64,000 nucleotides of DNA from Kitasatospora sp. NBC_01250. GTDB lineage: Bacteria > Actinomycetota > Actinomycetes > Streptomycetales > Streptomycetaceae. Location of the stretch: the NCBI RefSeq assembly GCF_036226465.1, contig NZ_CP108476.1, positions 1,550,001-1,614,000 of the forward strand. Direction: 5' to 3'. The notes under the pieces are model-generated. The model ran no database searches and was not told where the DNA came from. It saw only the letters and a list, made by a program, of their open reading frames with translations. This document shows positions 49,738-58,412 of this stretch, one piece after another. Numbering within the stretch: the first letter of the stretch is position 1; each line of letters opens with the position of its first letter. The position numbers and the translations under genes were made by a program.

Positions 49738-50907
49738 TCAGCCGCGGGTGAGGTGACGGCCGATCACCAGACGCTGGATCTGGTTGGTGCCCTCCACTAT
49801 CTGCAGCACCTTGGCCTCGCGCATGTAGCGCTCGGCCGGGAAGTCCTGGGTGTACCCGTAGCCGCCGAGCACCTGGACGGCGTCGGTGGTCACCCGCATC
49901 GCGGTGTCGGTGCAGAAGAGCTTGGCCATCGCCGCCTCCTTGGAGAAGGCCAGGCCCTCGTCCCGGCGGCGGGCGGCGGCCAGGTAGAGCGCGCGCCCGG
50001 CCTCGATCTGGGTGGCCATGTCGGCGAGCATGAAGGACAGGCCCTGGAAGTCGGCGATCGGGCGGCCGAACTGCTTGCGGTTGCCCGCGTACTCGACCGC
50101 CAGGTCGAGCGCCGCCTGGGCCACGCCGATCGCGCAGGCCGCGATGCCGAGGCGGCCCGAGTCCAGCGCGGCGAGCGCGATCTGGAAGCCCTGCCCCTCC
50201 TCGCCGATCAGCCGGTCGGCGGCCACCGGGACGCCGTCGAAGTGCAGTTGGGCGGTGGGCGAGCTGTTCATGCCCATCTTGTGCTCCGGCGGAGCGGCCG
50301 AGAGGTTCGGCGCGTCGCCCGGGATCAGCAGACAGCTGATGCCCCGCGGGCCGTCCTCGCCGGTGCGCACCAGCGCGCTGTAGAAGTCGGCGCGGCCACC
50401 GTGGGTGATCCAGGCCTTGGTGCCGCGCACCAGGTAGTCGCCGCCCTCGGCCGAGCGGTCGGCACGGGTGCGCAGCGCGGCGGCGTCGGAGCCGGACTGC
50501 GGCTCGGAGAGGCAGTAGGCGCCGAGCTGGGTGCCGCCGAGCATCCCGGGCAGCCAGCGCTTGCGCTGCTCCTCGCTGCCGAAACCGGCCAGCGCGTGAC
50601 AGGACAGGGTGTGCACGCTGACCCCGAGCCCGACCGCGAGCCAGCCGGCGGCCAGTTCCTCCAGCACCTGCAGGTAGACCTCGTACGGCTGCGCGCCGCC
50701 GCCGTGCTCCTCCGCGTAGGGCAGCGAGAGCAGGCCCGCCTCGCCCAGGGTCCGGAACACCTCGCGCGGGAACCGGCCGGCCGCCTCGTCCTCGGCGGCC
50801 CGGGGCCGCAGCTCGCGGTCGACCAGCTCGCGGGTCAGCGCGAGCAGTTCCCTGGCCTCGTCGCTGGGCAGCCGGCGCTCCACGGGCTTGGGGGGTGCGG
50901 CGTTCAT
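49738..50907 (-). CDS. Acyl-CoA dehydrogenase
   Basis: A 389-residue flavoenzyme. GAYCLSEPQSGSDAAALRT and TKAWITHGG bind FAD and substrate, RKQFGRPIADFQG and VQVLGGYGYTQDFPAERYMREAKVLQIVEGTNQIQR are signature segments, with the catalytic base Glu in VEGTNQ. It oxidises an acyl-CoA to the enoyl-CoA. The ATG at 50907 has GGAGG ten bases upstream. It is a single-gene unit divergent from the kinase gene. Confidence 0.95.
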   Translation of the reverse strand: MNAAPPKPVERRLPSDEARELLALTRELVDRELRPRAAEDEAAGRFPREVFRTLGEAGLLSLPYAEEHGGGAQPYEVYLQVLEELAAGWLAVGLGVSVHTLSCHALAGFGSEEQRKRWLPGMLGGTQLGAYCLSEPQSGSDAAALRTRADRSAEGGDYLVRGTKAWITHGGRADFYSALVRTGEDGPRGISCLLIPGDAPNLSAAPPEHKMGMNSSPTAQLHFDGVPVAADRLIGEEGQGFQIALAALDSGRLGIAACAIGVAQAALDLAVEYAGNRKQFGRPIADFQGLSFMLADMATQIEAGRALYLAAARRRDEGLAFSKEAAMAKLFCTDTAMRVTTDAVQVLGGYGYTQDFPAERYMREAKVLQIVEGTNQIQRLVIGRHLTRG

Positions 50908-51139
50908 GAGGTGGTCGCCTCCTCGGTCGGGCCCCGGGGTGTCCGTCGGGCGCAGGGTGGGGGAGCTGGGTGAACCCCCGCGACCGGGTCGCGGTGAACG
51001 GGCGTTCACATGTCTGGCCAAGCGAGTATGCCCGATCAAGGGCAATCCGTCACGACCCTCCCGTTTCACCCTCGCCTGTTCCCGCCGACAATCGGCCATC
51101 AGGCCCAAAGCCACAGGTCAGCGCCCGTACAGTAGCTCC

Positions 51140-51793
51140 ATGGATCACCCGCACGGCCGCGGCCCCGAGCTCACCGCCCTCGCCGACCGCCTGCGGGCGC
51201 TGCCACCGTCCTGCGGCGCGGTGCGGCTGGTCGCCGTGGACGGCCACGCGGGCAGCGGCAAGACCACCTTCGCCGGCCGGCTGTCCGAGGCGCTGGGCGG
51301 CGCACCGGTGGTGCACCTGGACGACCTGGCCACCCACCAGGAGTTCTTCGAGTGGACCGGACGGCTGCGGGACTGGGTGCTGACGCCACTGGCCCACGGG
51401 GCGAAGGCCCGGTTCGAGGCCTACGACTGGGGTGCCCGGCGCTTCCGGGGAGCGCGCGAGATCGCCCCCGCTCCGGTGGTGCTGCTGGAGGGGGTGGGCG
51501 CCGGGCGGCGGGCGGTGCGGCCCGCGCTGGCCGCGCTGATCTGGATGGAGCTGCCCGCCGCCGACGCCAGGGCCCGCGGACTGCGCCGGGACGGGCCGGA
51601 GTTGGCCGACTTCTGGGCGGACTGGTCGAGCGCCGAGAACGCGCACTTCGCCGCCGACCCGAGCCGTCCGCACGCGGACCTGCTGGTGGACGGGCGCACC
51701 GGTGAACCGCTCCCACCAGCCGCGACCGCGCCCGGTGATCGCTCGAGCGGCCCGCTAAGCGGTCGCTTGACCGGGGACAGCCGAAGGAACTAG
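51140..51793 (+). CDS. Uridine-kinase-like P-loop protein
   Basis: A 217-residue protein. The Walker A loop is AVDGHAGSGKTTFAGRLSEAL, followed by VHLDDLATHQEFFEWTGRLRDWVLTPLAHG (kinase-like acidic motif), APAPVVLLEGVGAGRRAVRP, and a later IWMELPAADARARGLRRDG. It resembles uridine/phosphoribulokinase-type small-molecule kinases; the substrate is unknown. TACAGT six bases before the ATG at 51140 suggests a leaderless mRNA. A promoter for the following sRNA overlaps its 3' end. Confidence 0.82.
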   Translation: MDHPHGRGPELTALADRLRALPPSCGAVRLVAVDGHAGSGKTTFAGRLSEALGGAPVVHLDDLATHQEFFEWTGRLRDWVLTPLAHGAKARFEAYDWGARRFRGAREIAPAPVVLLEGVGAGRRAVRPALAALIWMELPAADARARGLRRDGPELADFWADWSSAENAHFAADPSRPHADLLVDGRTGEPLPPAATAPGDRSSGPLSGRLTGDSRRN

Positions 51794-51796
51794 GTT
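51767..51796 (+). promoter_or_regulatory. Consensus housekeeping promoter of the sRNA
   Basis: TTGACC (51767-51772) and TAGGTT (51791-51796) are exactly 18 bp apart, and TAG is also the stop codon of the kinase gene. A start near 51803 gives an RNA of about 80 bases. Confidence 0.65.
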
Positions 51797-51802
51797 CTTC
51801 CA

Positions 51803-51884
51803 CGGAGCGAGATTGTTGATCTCGCAACTAGACGCGGCACCTCCGACTCGTTCCCCCGTGAGCCGGAGGTGCCGCGCCGTTTTC
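51803..51884 (+). ncRNA. Candidate small RNA, 6C-like
   Basis: Downstream of a consensus promoter are two hairpins: GCGAGAT-TGTTG-ATCTCGC (51807-51825) and the terminator-type stem GCGGCACCTCCG/CGGAGGTGCCGC (51834-51845 with 51864-51875), whose 18-base loop contains CCCCC. A GTTTTCC tract follows. The two-hairpin architecture and C-rich loop resemble the actinobacterial 6C RNA class, but only one loop is C-rich. No ORF fits. Confidence 0.6.
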
Positions 51885-52095
51885 CGGCGGCCCGCGCTGG
51901 GCATGGTCCCGAGCAGACACGACAGCAAACCGTCAGTACGCCAACGGTCAACGCGTACCAGTGATTTGGACTTGCACGGCACTCTTCCGGATCAGCGTCA
52001 CGCGGGTACGATTCCGGGCAGACGCTGCTGCGTCCGGGGTGCACGGCGCTGACCCGCCAACGACCGGGCCTCGGTGCACACCACGGGGGGCGTGA
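51885..52095. other. Region between the sRNA and the AAA+ ATPase gene
   Basis: The 302-bp gap between kinase and AAA+ gene holds the sRNA and then this leader. A possible -10 TACGAT is at about 52008 with a weak -35 upstream. No gene is seen. Confidence 0.4.
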
Positions 52096-54279
52096 GTGAC
52101 CAGTCTTGACCGTTCCGGCGGCACCGGGCCCTACGGGCCCGCCGACCGGGCCTGGCTGCGGGCGATGGACGCCTACACGGCCGGCGCCTACGCGCGCGCC
52201 GAGGAGGAGTTCCGCACCGCCGTCCGGCTCGACCCGAGCATGGCCGACGCCTGGCTCGGCCTGCACGCGCTGCGCTGCGACACCTCGGGCGCGCTGCTGG
52301 CCATGCACCGCCACAAGAAACGTTTCGGCGAACAGCGCCGTCGCCACCAGCGCCCGCTCAGCTCCTGGTACTGGCTGGGCTGGTGGGTGCAGCCGGTGCT
52401 GGAGGACCAGCGGGACCTGGCGCTGGCGCACGCCTCGCACTGGCTGGACGGCCGGCACCTGGCCGAGCTCGACCGCGCGATGGTCCAGTGCCCGCCCGCC
52501 GACCAGGACCCTTCGGTGCGCTTCCTGCACGCCTGCCGCTCCTACCTGCTCAAGGACTGGGAGCAACTCATCAGGGACACCGACCAGTTGCTCGACGACC
52601 CGCTGCTCGGCATCGAGGCCGGACTGTTCGGCGGGATGGCCCGGGTGCGCCTGGACATGTGCGCCCAGGCGCAGACCCCGCTGGCCGCCTCGCTGGCCCG
52701 CTGCCGCTCGGAGCAGCCGCAGCGCAAGGAGCTGCGCTACTGGCTGGCCCGGGCCTACGAGGGCGCCGGGCGCAGCGCGGCCGCGCTGCCGCTCTACCGC
52801 TCGGTGCACCGGGCCGACCCGGCCTTCATGGACACCGCCGCCCGGCTGGCGGCGATCGCCGCCGAGGACGGTCTCGGACTGCTGGAGGAGCTGCCCGCCT
52901 TCGGCGCCGGGGAGGGCCTGGCGGAGGGGCCGACGGGGGTGGACACCGCCGCGCTGGACCTGCTCGGCGGGACCGGCGGGGTGCTGGAGACGGCGTTCGG
53001 CGAAGGCGGTTACAGCGACCCGGGCTACGGCGAGGGCGCGTTCAGTGAGGGCGCGTTCAGTGAGGGCGCGTTCAGTGAGGGCGCGTTCAGTGAGGGCGCG
53101 TTCGGCGAAGCGGGCTGGTCGGAGAGCGGCGGTCCGGAGGCCGGCTTCCCCGGCGGCGGGGAGCTGGAGGGCGCGGGGCCGGAGAACGGCACCGGCGCCG
53201 AGGAGCCCGACCTCGGGCCGCTCCAGGTGACCGATCGGCCGGTGGCCGAGCGGTCCGGCGGGACCGAGGCCGGGGGCGGCGACGGCGCGCCCACCGACGG
53301 CGTGGCGGCCGAGGGCCTGCCCGCCGACGGTGGCCCCGGCGCCGGCCAGGAGGCGGGCCGCGGCGAACCGGCCGCACTCCGGGCGGGCGGTGCCGCCGGC
53401 ACGCCCGAGGATCCGGCGGCCGGGCAGCGGCGGCTGGACGCCGCACTGGCGGCACTGGAGCAGATGGTCGGCCTGGACCCGGTCAAGCGTCAGGTGCGGG
53501 CGCTCTCCGCGCAGCTGCGGATGGCCGGGCTGCGGGCCGAGCAGGGCCTGCCGGTGCAGCCGCCCAAGCGCCACTTCGTCTTCTCCGGGCCCTCCGGCAC
53601 CGGCAAGACCACGGTGGCGCGGATCCTCGGCCAGGTCTTCCACGCCCTCGGCCTGCTCTCCGGGGACCACCTGGTGGAGGCCCAGCGCGCCGACCTGGTG
53701 GGCGAGTTCCTCGGTCAGACCGCGGTGAAGGCGAACGAGCTGATCGACTCGGCGCTGGACGGCGTGCTCTTCATCGACGAGGCGTACAGCCTGGCCAACT
53801 CCGGCTACAGCAAGGGCGACGCGTACGGCGACGAAGCGCTGCAGGTGCTGCTCAAGCGGGCCGAGGACAACCGGGACCGGCTGGTGGTGATCCTGGCCGG
53901 CTACCCCGAGGGGATGAACCGCCTGCTGGCCGCCAACCCCGGCCTCAACTCCCGCTTCACCACCCGGGTCGACTTCCCCAGCTACCGCCCCGCCGAGCTC
54001 ACCGCGATCGGCAGCGCGCTGGCCGCCCGGGTCGGCGACGGCTGGGACGAGGACGCGGCGGACGAGCTGGCCAGCATCTGCGCCCACGTGGTCGGCGAGG
54101 GCTGGATCGACGAGCTGGGCAACGGGCGGTTCATCCGGACCCTCTACGAGAAGTCCTGCGCCTACCGGGACCTGCGGCTCACCCTGTGCCGCGAGCGCCC
54201 GAACCGGGAGGACCTGGCGACGTTGCGGCTGCCCGACCTGGTGCAGGCCTACGGCGAGCTGATCGACGGACGGGGCTGA
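52096..54279 (+). CDS. TPR-AAA+ ATPase of the CbxX/EccA family
   Basis: A 727-residue protein. The N-terminal half is TPR-like helical repeats (AYARAEEEFRTAVRLDPSMADAWLGL; AAALPLYRSVHRADPAFMDTA). A Gly/Glu/Ala-rich linker (about 275-450) includes EGAFS repeated five times. The C-terminal AAA+ domain (about 455-725) has FSGPSGTGKTTVARIL (Walker A), GVLFIDEAYSLANSG (Walker B) and GYPEGMNRLL. This is the EccA architecture of type VII secretion, but no other ESX gene is in the window. The GTG at 52096 follows GGGGGG. Confidence 0.87.
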   Translation: MTSLDRSGGTGPYGPADRAWLRAMDAYTAGAYARAEEEFRTAVRLDPSMADAWLGLHALRCDTSGALLAMHRHKKRFGEQRRRHQRPLSSWYWLGWWVQPVLEDQRDLALAHASHWLDGRHLAELDRAMVQCPPADQDPSVRFLHACRSYLLKDWEQLIRDTDQLLDDPLLGIEAGLFGGMARVRLDMCAQAQTPLAASLARCRSEQPQRKELRYWLARAYEGAGRSAAALPLYRSVHRADPAFMDTAARLAAIAAEDGLGLLEELPAFGAGEGLAEGPTGVDTAALDLLGGTGGVLETAFGEGGYSDPGYGEGAFSEGAFSEGAFSEGAFSEGAFGEAGWSESGGPEAGFPGGGELEGAGPENGTGAEEPDLGPLQVTDRPVAERSGGTEAGGGDGAPTDGVAAEGLPADGGPGAGQEAGRGEPAALRAGGAAGTPEDPAAGQRRLDAALAALEQMVGLDPVKRQVRALSAQLRMAGLRAEQGLPVQPPKRHFVFSGPSGTGKTTVARILGQVFHALGLLSGDHLVEAQRADLVGEFLGQTAVKANELIDSALDGVLFIDEAYSLANSGYSKGDAYGDEALQVLLKRAEDNRDRLVVILAGYPEGMNRLLAANPGLNSRFTTRVDFPSYRPAELTAIGSALAARVGDGWDEDAADELASICAHVVGEGWIDELGNGRFIRTLYEKSCAYRDLRLTLCRERPNREDLATLRLPDLVQAYGELIDGRG
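53032..53106 (+). repeat. 15-bp tandem repeat, five units, in the linker of the AAA+ gene
   Basis: GAGGGCGCGTTCAGT repeats head to tail. The first four units are identical and the fifth differs at the last bases. It encodes EGAFS five times. Because each unit is in frame, length changes would alter the linker without a frameshift. Confidence 0.9.
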
Positions 54280-54332
54280 CCCGGGCGGGCCCGAGCGATC
54301 GACGGACGGGGCCGACCCGGGCGGGCCCGAGC
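54261..54332 (+). repeat. 36-bp tandem duplication at the AAA+ gene end
   Basis: Positions 54261-54296 and 54297-54332 are identical except for one T/C difference, which lies in the stop codon TGA of the first copy (CGA in the second). Confidence 0.9.
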
Positions 54333-54352
54333 GGCGCGCCCGGGTCGGCCCC
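54308..54352. terminator. Bidirectional terminator, 16-bp perfect stem
   Basis: GGGGCCGACCCGGGCG (54308-54323) pairs with 54337-54352 across a 13-base loop, between the convergent AAA+ gene and CNNM gene. It is built on the second copy of the 36-bp duplication. Confidence 0.75.
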
Positions 54353-54373
54353 GGCATCGGTCATGGCGAGCGG

Positions 54374-55414
54374 TCAGGCGACGGCCTGCCGGTGGTCCGG
54401 GTCGTGCATCTCGCCGACCAGCTCCTCCAGCACGTCCTCCAGCGTCACCAGGCCCAGCGTGCGCCCGTCCGCCGCCGTGACCGCCGCCAGGTGGGCCGCC
54501 GCGCGGCGCATCGCGGTGAGCGCGTCGTCCAGCGGCATCCGCTCCCCCACCACGGTGACCGGCCGCCACAGCCGCACCGGCACCGGCGCCTGCGGGTCCT
54601 CCAGCTCCAGCACGTCCTTGATGTGCAGGTAGCCGACGATCTGCTGCTCCGCGTCGAGCACCGGGAAGCGGGAGAACCCGGTGGCCACCGCCAGCTGCTC
54701 CAGTTGGCGCACGGTGACCGTCGGGTCGACCGTGACCAGCTGGTCGAACGGCAGCAGCACCTCGCGGACCGGGCGGTGACCCAGCTCCAGCGCGTCCTCC
54801 AGACGCTCCTGCTCGGCCTCGGCCAGCAGACCGGCCGCCCGCGACTCGGCCATGATCCAGAGCAGCTGCTCGGAGGTGAAGACCGACTCCACCTCGTCCT
54901 TGGGCTCGACCTTGAAGGCCCGCAGCACCAGGTTGGCGAAGGCGTTCAGGAACCGGATCAGCGGCGCCAGCAGCCGGGCCAGCCCCGCCAGCGGCGGGCC
55001 CAGCAGGAGCGCGGCCCGTGCCGGAGCGGCCAGCGCGACGTTCTTCGGCACCATCTCGCCGATCACCATGTGCAGGAAGACCACCAGGGCCAGCGCCAGC
55101 ACGTAGGAGACCCCGTGCACCAGCAGTGCCGGGATCCCGACCGCCTGGAAGGGGCCCTCCAGCAGGTGGGCGATGGTCGGTTCGGCGAGCGCGCCGAGCA
55201 GCAGCGAGCAGACCGTGATGCCCAGTTGGGCGGCGGCCAGCAGCGCCGAGACCTGCGAGAGCGCGCCCATCATGGTCCTGGCCCGCTTGTCGCCGGCCTC
55301 GGCCAGCGGTTCGAGCTGGCTGCGGCGCACCGAGATCACCGCGAACTCGGCGCCGACGAAGTAGGCGTTGCCGAGCAGCAGCAGGACCGAGGCGAAGAGC
55401 TGCAGGAAGATCAC
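54374..55414 (-). CDS. CNNM/CorC-type membrane protein (downstream copy)
   Basis: A 346-residue protein with an N-terminal DUF21 (CNNM) transmembrane domain (FVGAEFAVISVRRSQLE, AAQLGITVCSLLLGALAEP, GEMVPKN) and a CBS-pair domain (VREVLLPFDQLVTVDPTVTVRQLEQLAVATGFSRFPV; EDVLEELVGEM). It lacks the C-terminal CorC/HlyC domain. The family affects magnesium or cobalt handling. Its GTG start overlaps the stop of the upstream CNNM gene by GTGA. Confidence 0.9.
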   Translation of the reverse strand: MIFLQLFASVLLLLGNAYFVGAEFAVISVRRSQLEPLAEAGDKRARTMMGALSQVSALLAAAQLGITVCSLLLGALAEPTIAHLLEGPFQAVGIPALLVHGVSYVLALALVVFLHMVIGEMVPKNVALAAPARAALLLGPPLAGLARLLAPLIRFLNAFANLVLRAFKVEPKDEVESVFTSEQLLWIMAESRAAGLLAEAEQERLEDALELGHRPVREVLLPFDQLVTVDPTVTVRQLEQLAVATGFSRFPVLDAEQQIVGYLHIKDVLELEDPQAPVPVRLWRPVTVVGERMPLDDALTAMRRAAAHLAAVTAADGRTLGLVTLEDVLEELVGEMHDPDHRQAVA

Positions 55415-56733
55415 TTCGACTCCCCCGCCTCGGGCAGGCGCACCAGGCGCACCCGGCTGGTGCGGTGCCGGTCCACGGCCTGCACGGTCAGCTCCCAGCC
55501 GGGCAGGTCCGCCTGGTCACCGGGGGCGGGCAGCCGGCCGAGCCGGTCGGCGAGCAGGCCGGCCAGCGTCTCGTACGGCCCGTGCGGGGCGTTCAGGCCG
55601 ATGCTCTCCAGCTGGTCGATCCGGGCCCGTCCGTCGGCCAGCCAGGTCGGGCGGCCGGCCACCGGCGGCACCGCGAGCAGCTCGGGGGTGGTGCCCGGGT
55701 CGTGCTCGTCGCGCACCTCGCCGACGATCTCCTCGACGATGTCCTCCAGGGTCACCACGCCCGCCGTGCCGCCGTACTCGTCGATCACGATGGCCATCGG
55801 CTGGCGGCGGCGGAGCTGGTCGAGCAGCTGCTCGGCCGGCAGGGTCTCGGGCACCAGCAGCGGCGCGCCCGCCAGTTCGGCGATCCGCACCTCGGCGCGG
55901 CGCTCGGGCGGCACGCCGAGCGCGTCCTTGAGGGTGACCGTCCCGGTGACCTCGTCCAGGCTGTCCCGGTAGACCGGGAAGCGGGAGAAGCCGGTGGCCC
56001 GGGTCAGGTTCACCACGTCGGCGGCGGTCGCGTCGCGTTGCAGCGCCGCGACGTCCACCCGGGGCGTCATCACGCTCTGGGCGGTCAGCTCCGCCAGGCT
56101 CAGGGTGCGCACGAAGAGCAGCGCGGCGTCCTCCTCTATCGCCCCGGCCCTGGCCGAGTGCTGGGCGAGGAAAGCCAGTTCGCCGGGGGTGCGGGCGTGC
56201 TCCAGCTCCTCGGTGGGCTCCATCCCGAGCGAGCGCACCAGGCGGTTGGCGCTGCCGTTGAGGCCCGCGATCAGCGGGCGGCACACCGCGGAGAAGGCGC
56301 GCTGCGGGCCGGCCAGCGCCCGGGCCACCTGGAACGGGCGGGAGATCGCCCAGTTCTTCGGGACCAGCTCGCCGATCACCATCTGCAGCACGGTGGCGGC
56401 CAGCATGCCGACCACCACGGCCACGCCGGTGGCGGCTCCCTCGGGCACACCGATCCCGGTGAGCACCGGGCCGAGCAGCACCGAGAGCGCCGGCTCGGCG
56501 AGCATGCCGACCACCAGGGAGGTGACGGTGATGCCGAGCTGGGCGCCGGACAGTTCGAAGGAGAGGTGGCGCAGCGCCTTGCGCAGGCCCACCGCTCGGC
56601 GGTCGCCGCCCTGGGCGGCCCGCTCGACCGCGCTGCGGTCCACGGTGACCAGGGAGAACTCGGCGGCCACGAAGAGGCCGTTGGCGAGAATCAGCAGAAC
56701 GGCCGCTCCCAGGAGCAGCCAGGCGGTGATCAC
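55411..56733 (-). CDS. CNNM/CorC-type membrane protein (upstream copy, with C-terminal CorC_HlyC domain)
   Basis: A 440-residue protein. It has the DUF21 domain (FVAAEFSLVTVDRSAVERAAQGG, SGAQLGITVTSLVVGMLAEP, IGELVPKNWAIS), a CBS pair (AQSVMTPRVDVAALQRDATAADVVNL; IVIDEYGGTAGVVTLEDIVEEIVGEV), and a C-terminal CorC_HlyC domain. It is a probable magnesium/cobalt-related transporter or regulator. The GTG at 56733 starts GTGATCACC. The leader upstream (56734-56900) has several small hairpins. Confidence 0.9.
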   Translation of the reverse strand: MITAWLLLGAAVLLILANGLFVAAEFSLVTVDRSAVERAAQGGDRRAVGLRKALRHLSFELSGAQLGITVTSLVVGMLAEPALSVLLGPVLTGIGVPEGAATGVAVVVGMLAATVLQMVIGELVPKNWAISRPFQVARALAGPQRAFSAVCRPLIAGLNGSANRLVRSLGMEPTEELEHARTPGELAFLAQHSARAGAIEEDAALLFVRTLSLAELTAQSVMTPRVDVAALQRDATAADVVNLTRATGFSRFPVYRDSLDEVTGTVTLKDALGVPPERRAEVRIAELAGAPLLVPETLPAEQLLDQLRRRQPMAIVIDEYGGTAGVVTLEDIVEEIVGEVRDEHDPGTTPELLAVPPVAGRPTWLADGRARIDQLESIGLNAPHGPYETLAGLLADRLGRLPAPGDQADLPGWELTVQAVDRHRTSRVRLVRLPEAGESK

Positions 56734-56960
56734 AGTGCCGCCTGCTCTCGATCGGTCCAGGGTCTGGGTTTCGGGAGAGAGGCGGCGGTACTACTGCCGG
56801 ACGGATCGTCCATCGAGGGGGAGAGTCACTCCTCAGGTCGCTGGGCCACAGGGCCAGGGCGGTTTTGCCCTGCCTTTACCAGGCTAAACGATACCTGTTC
56901 GAAACCTTGGCACCTGTGGGGGTGCCCTGGAGCCTGCTCCCGGACCCGTCGGAGCGGGTC

Positions 56961-57446
56961 TCAGACCGTGCTGGGCTCGCTCGCCGCGCCGTGCACCTCG
57001 ACGAGGTCGCGCAGGCCGCGGGCGGCCCGCACCGCCTGCTCGCGCCCGCCGCCCGGCTGGATCCCGACGGCGGCCAGCGAGGTCCCGTCGGTCAGGTCCA
57101 GGGTGACCCACGGGTCGCCCTGGCGCAGGTTCACCCGCACGATCTCCGCCCACTGCAGGCGACGGCTGCGCAGGAAGTTGACCACCGTGATGCCCTCGGC
57201 GTCGGCCAGCACCTTGGGGCGGGCCAGCATCAGGCCCACCCCGGCGAAGACCAGGCCCAGCAGGGTGAGCATGATCCGGTCGTTCAGCTGCCAGCTGGCC
57301 GGGAGGATCACCGCCATGCCGCCGAAGACCAGCACCAGCAGCGCGCTGGCCGGCAGCAGCACCAGGCGGTTGCGGCGCGGGGCCCACACCGTGGGCAGCG
57401 CGGGCAGCACGGGCGCGTCGGGGCGGTTGTCGGCGGTGGCAGGCAT
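56961..57446 (-). CDS. Membrane protein with bacterial PH domain
   Basis: A 161-residue protein with two N-terminal helices (RLVLLPASALLVLVFGGMAVIL, RIMLTLLGLVFAGVGLML) and a C-terminal PH-like domain (RPKVLADAEGITVVNFLRSRRLQWAEIVRVNLRQGDPWVTLDLTDGT). This PH family commonly sits next to hisG in actinobacteria. It is the last gene of the rib-his run, 43 bp after hisG. The ATG at 57446 has GGGAG ten bases upstream. Its role is unknown. Confidence 0.82.
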   Translation of the reverse strand: MPATADNRPDAPVLPALPTVWAPRRNRLVLLPASALLVLVFGGMAVILPASWQLNDRIMLTLLGLVFAGVGLMLARPKVLADAEGITVVNFLRSRRLQWAEIVRVNLRQGDPWVTLDLTDGTSLAAVGIQPGGGREQAVRAARGLRDLVEVHGAASEPSTV

Positions 57447-57489
57447 GGCGGTGGAACTCCCGGTCACGTACGGGACGTCGACGGGGACG

Positions 57490-58335
57490 TCAGAGGCGGC
57501 AGGCGTGGATGTTGGTGACCAGGACGCCCCGGGCGCCGATCCCCCACAGGTCGTCCATGATCCGCTGGGCCTCCTTGCGGAGCACCATCGAACGGACCGC
57601 GACCCAGCCCTCGGTGTGCAGCGGGGAGACGGTCGGCGACTCCAGCCCCGGCGTCAGCGCGACCGCCTCGCCGACCTTCTCGGCCCGGATGTCGTAGTCC
57701 ATCAGCACGTAGCGGCGGGCCACCAGCACGCCCTGCAGCCGGCGCATGAACTGCTCGATCCGCGGGTCCTCGCCGGCGCCCTTGGGGCGGATCACCACGG
57801 CGTCGGAGACCAGGATCGGCTCGCCGAAGACCTCGAGACCGGCATTGCGCAGGCTGGTGCCGGTCTCCACCACGTCGGCGATCACATCGGCCACGCCCAG
57901 CTGCACCGCGGTCTCCACCGCACCGTCCAGCTTGGTCACCGTGGCGGTGACGCCGTGCTCGGCCAGGTGCTGCTCGACCAGGCCGGTGTAGGAGGTGGCG
58001 ATCCGCCGGCCCTCCAGGCCCTTGACGTCCTTGGGCGAGCCGGCCGGCCCGGCGAACCGGAAGGTCGAGCCGCCGAAGCCCAGCGACAGCACCTCCTCGG
58101 CACCGGCCGCGGAGTCCAGCAGCAGGTCACGCCCGGTGATCCCGACGTCCAGGCGGCCCGAACCGACGTAGACCGCGATGTCGCGCGGACGCAGGAAGAA
58201 GAACTCGACCTGGTTCTCCGGGTCGACCAGGACCAGTTCCTTGGGGTCCTTGCGCTGGCGGTAGCCGGCCTCATGGAGCATCTCCGCCGCGGGACCCGAG
58301 AGCGAACCCTTGTTGGGGAGGGCGATGCGCAGCAT
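57490..58335 (-). CDS. hisG: ATP phosphoribosyltransferase (long form)
   Basis: A 281-residue enzyme, first step of histidine synthesis (ATP and PRPP to phosphoribosyl-ATP). [47 protein letters not shown]-like [20 protein letters not shown] (PRPP loop) and the C-terminal feedback domain ([19 protein letters not shown]) are all present, so it is the histidine-inhibited long form. The ATG at 58335 has AAGGA ten bases upstream. It follows hisE by 77 bp. Confidence 0.96.
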   Translation of the reverse strand: MLRIALPNKGSLSGPAAEMLHEAGYRQRKDPKELVLVDPENQVEFFFLRPRDIAVYVGSGRLDVGITGRDLLLDSAAGAEEVLSLGFGGSTFRFAGPAGSPKDVKGLEGRRIATSYTGLVEQHLAEHGVTATVTKLDGAVETAVQLGVADVIADVVETGTSLRNAGLEVFGEPILVSDAVVIRPKGAGEDPRIEQFMRRLQGVLVARRYVLMDYDIRAEKVGEAVALTPGLESPTVSPLHTEGWVAVRSMVLRKEAQRIMDDLWGIGARGVLVTNIHACRL

Positions 58336-58412
58336 GAGAGGAGAGTCCTTCGCTGTGGGAGCGGTGCGGTACGGAACGTGGGAGAACTGCGGTGGGACGC
58401 GCGCGGGGCGGG

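Noticed and set aside
51171..51827. A minus-strand ORF overlapping the kinase and sRNA
   Set aside because: It has Arg/Pro/Ala bias and opposes an intact P-loop kinase gene.
52096..54279. A type VII secretion locus around the EccA-like gene
   Set aside because: Neighbours are a kinase, an sRNA and CNNM proteins. No EccB, EccC, EccD or WXG100-type gene is present.
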